Assembly: GCF_905475345.1 (NCBI RefSeq)
Contig: NC_066595.1
Location: 6,464,501 to 6,528,500, forward strand
Reading direction: 5' to 3'
Source of the DNA: Vespula vulgaris
Taxonomy: Eukaryota; Arthropoda; Insecta; Hymenoptera; Vespidae
Length of the DNA stretch: 64,000 nucleotides
Shown: positions 62,145 to 64,000 of the stretch, piece after piece
Layout: each line of letters begins with the position of its first letter
How positions within the stretch are numbered: position 1 is the stretch's first letter
The notes under the pieces: generated by a model
Database searches by the model: none
What the model was told of the DNA's origin: nothing
What the model saw: the letters and a program-made list of their open reading frames with translations, nothing else
Made by a program: the position numbers and the translations under genes

Positions 62145-62756
62145 TAGAAGGAGGGAGTCGGTGGTAGGATAAAAAACATTGTATCGGTCGAGTAGAGTCG
62201 TGACTCGTCGGTGTCGTCGCCGATAAATACGAGCCAATTAGCTTCGTGCAATTAGCGCTAGAAAGCTTCTCGTCGTTGCAAGTTATGTACACGCACACAT
62301 ATACGCACACACATACAGACACACACACACACACGCTATATTTTCGATTCTCTTCTCGAGGTAGCACGAGGTAAGAGATAAGAATCTGCGTTTCTTTTTA
62401 TTTTTTTTCTTCTCTTTATCTATCTCTGTCTGTCTGTTTCTGTCAATCTCTCTCACTCACTACACTCACTCTCTCTTTCTCTCTCTTAAGAACACTGGAG
62501 AGTTCGTCCGACAGGTAATAAAAAATATTATTTAACAAGTAGGAAAGCAAAATGATGGAATATTCAAAAATCAGCGTGTAAAACGTCCGACTCGAGCGTG
62601 TACGAACGTTCTACTCATATTTCCGCGTATCCGTACCTCTTCGAGAGGCGTAGTTAGACGAATTGCGTTATGTAAGATAACGTATCTATGTCTTTCACTC
62701 ACTCACTGTATTCGAATTCAACTCACTCACTCACTCGTTCGTTCGTTCTTTCTCTT

Positions 62757-62826
62757 CAACTCTACTACTATTACTACTACTATTACTAGTACTATTACTA
62801 CTACTACTACTACTACGATTACTACT
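62757..62826. repeat. (TAC)/(TAT) trinucleotide repeat
   Basis: ctactattactac units over about 70 nt. Confidence 0.85.
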
Positions 62827-62889
62827 CCTCTCTTTATCTCTCTCTCTCTCTCTCTCGTTCTCATCCACTCGTTCACTGTTTCTCTTTTG

Positions 62890-63015
62890 ATGTTACGGAA
62901 AAGCATATGGAGCTTCCCCTTCCCGTTTTTACGCGCCGGTGCTTTCCCTCACCGCGTGGAAGCGACGATAACCGACGAGACGAACGGACGGATGATCGAC
63001 CGACGTTCGTTCACT
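62890..63015. promoter_or_regulatory. CpG-rich patch upstream of EML
   Basis: The run tacgcgccggtgctttccct, caccgcgtggaagcgacgat, and gacgaacggacgg is CpG-dense. It lies 1.3 kb upstream of the EML start and could be a distal promoter or untranslated first exon of EML, or belong to a divergent gene. Confidence 0.25.
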
Positions 63016-63214
63016 CTCTTCTATTTTCCTTTCTCTCTCTCTCTCTCTCCCTTCTTCTCTTTCCTTCTTTCTCTCACCCCCCCCCCTCTCTCTCTCCTGT
63101 TTCTCTATCCCTTATAGCTTTCGTTCTTTGTCTTTCATCCCGACGTAACATGATTTTTCGGAAAAAATGTAGAGAGAAAGAGTGAGTGAGTGAGTGAGAG
63201 TGAGAGTGAAAGAG

Positions 63215-63215
<1 letters not shown>

Positions 63216-63274
<59 letters not shown>
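63216..63274. repeat. (GA)n microsatellite
   Basis: A GA run preceded by (GAGT)n steps from 63180. Confidence 0.95.
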
Positions 63275-63276
<2 letters not shown>

Positions 63277-63953
63277 GCTCGATCGAGCGTAACTTACGAG
63301 GGTGGACTTTAAGGGTGATTCCAGTTTAATGGAAGACTTACGACTGAATCGTCCTTTCGTCTAATTTAAAATCGTTCTCCTTGTCGTCAATATGTTTTCG
63401 TTAAATTTCTTTGTCAATGATCGAGACGTAACGAAAACAAATTCTATTGTATTCCAAGGACATACACACATGTACGTTTCCAATTATAATATTATGAGCT
63501 CATATCGAACTCATTGTTCACTGTCCACCGAGAAACATTAACGAAATATTTATTTGAACGAGAGATAAATTACCTACGTTTGCGATAGAAATCGTTTGGA
63601 TTTTATACGAACTTTGAGATACGGTAGAATCAAATTTAACGCTCGAAACGCTTTGACATGTCAAACGTGGAAAGACAATATTTGTCACGCGGCTTGGTAC
63701 GTGTAAACAGCGATCTTACTCGTCTTAACGTTTCGAACATACGTACAACTCTGTTTATCTTTCTTTAAGAGATCGATCGAAAGTTCTTTGAACGCGAGAG
63801 ACCTTCGACTGTTATTATATAACGAAAATACATAATAATGGTAAAGGAAAACTTGAATAAATTAATAAATTGATGAATTAATTAACATTATAAATAAATA
63901 AATAAATAAAAATAAATTTCACACGGCACGAGTGTATATACATACATACATAC

Positions 63954-63964
<11 letters not shown>

Positions 63965-63998
<34 letters not shown>
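63965..63998. repeat. (TA)n microsatellite at window edge
   Basis: About 16 TA units after acat steps. Confidence 0.9.

Positions 63999-64000
<2 letters not shown>

Larger units (their letters stand above)
61709..62886. other. EML upstream region, no coding exon seen
   Basis: Holds the (AGA)n array, an AC-rich stretch at 62288-62335, CT/CACT runs at 62410-62490 and (ACTC)n at 62697-62735. A TATA box with correct spacing to the EML leader was not found. Confidence 0.5.

Overview
This window looks like nuclear DNA of an insect, most likely an aculeate hymenopteran (wasp, bee or ant). It is AT-rich with CpG-rich islands, it is crowded with long (CT)n/(GA)n, (TA)n, (GAA)n and pyrimidine tracts, it has short spliced exons separated by GT-AG introns, and it contains only small non-autonomous DNA transposons. 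The order-level assignment is inference from overall character. No bacterial, viral or CRISPR feature is seen.

Only the last quarter holds genes I can defend. A complete 17-exon gene lies on the minus strand from 61610 (ATG) down to 51150 (stop). It encodes an 896-residue EML (echinoderm microtubule-associated protein-like) protein. An N-terminal coiled coil is followed by a Ser/Arg/Pro-rich basic linker, the HELP motif and a long WD40 region ending in WVVN. Every exon joins in frame with consensus splice sites, so the model is strong. A plus-strand terminal exon at 49596-49785, with a poly(A) signal at 49843, ends a second gene that converges on EML. Its 62 visible residues resemble the C-terminus of the small ciliary protein CFAP141. 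Its upstream exons were not found.

The other three quarters (about 1-49500, and 61700-64000) are intergenic or intronic. The DNA there is mostly microsatellites, a few degenerate tandem repeats of 160-230 bp periods (8470-9080, 42240-42935), pentamer minisatellites (20201-20343, 28380-28464), MITE-like elements (34931-35830, 38670-38916, 47645-47718) and scattered hairpins. CpG-rich stretches near 7500-7810 and 62890-63010 may be promoters or 5' UTRs of genes whose coding exons I cannot see. Most long open frames are translations of simple repeats and were left out.

The most interesting item is an inverted copy, about 120 bp long, of an EML splice-acceptor region. It sits two kilobases upstream in another intron of the same gene. 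In the pre-mRNA the two arms could pair across exons 8-10 and cover the exon 11 acceptor. Other points are a 17-codon uORF in front of EML, an exon-like unit inside EML intron 6, a compact structured segment at 25175-25283, and a set of gene-like splice signals around Lys/Glu-rich repeats at 10.1-11.2 kb.
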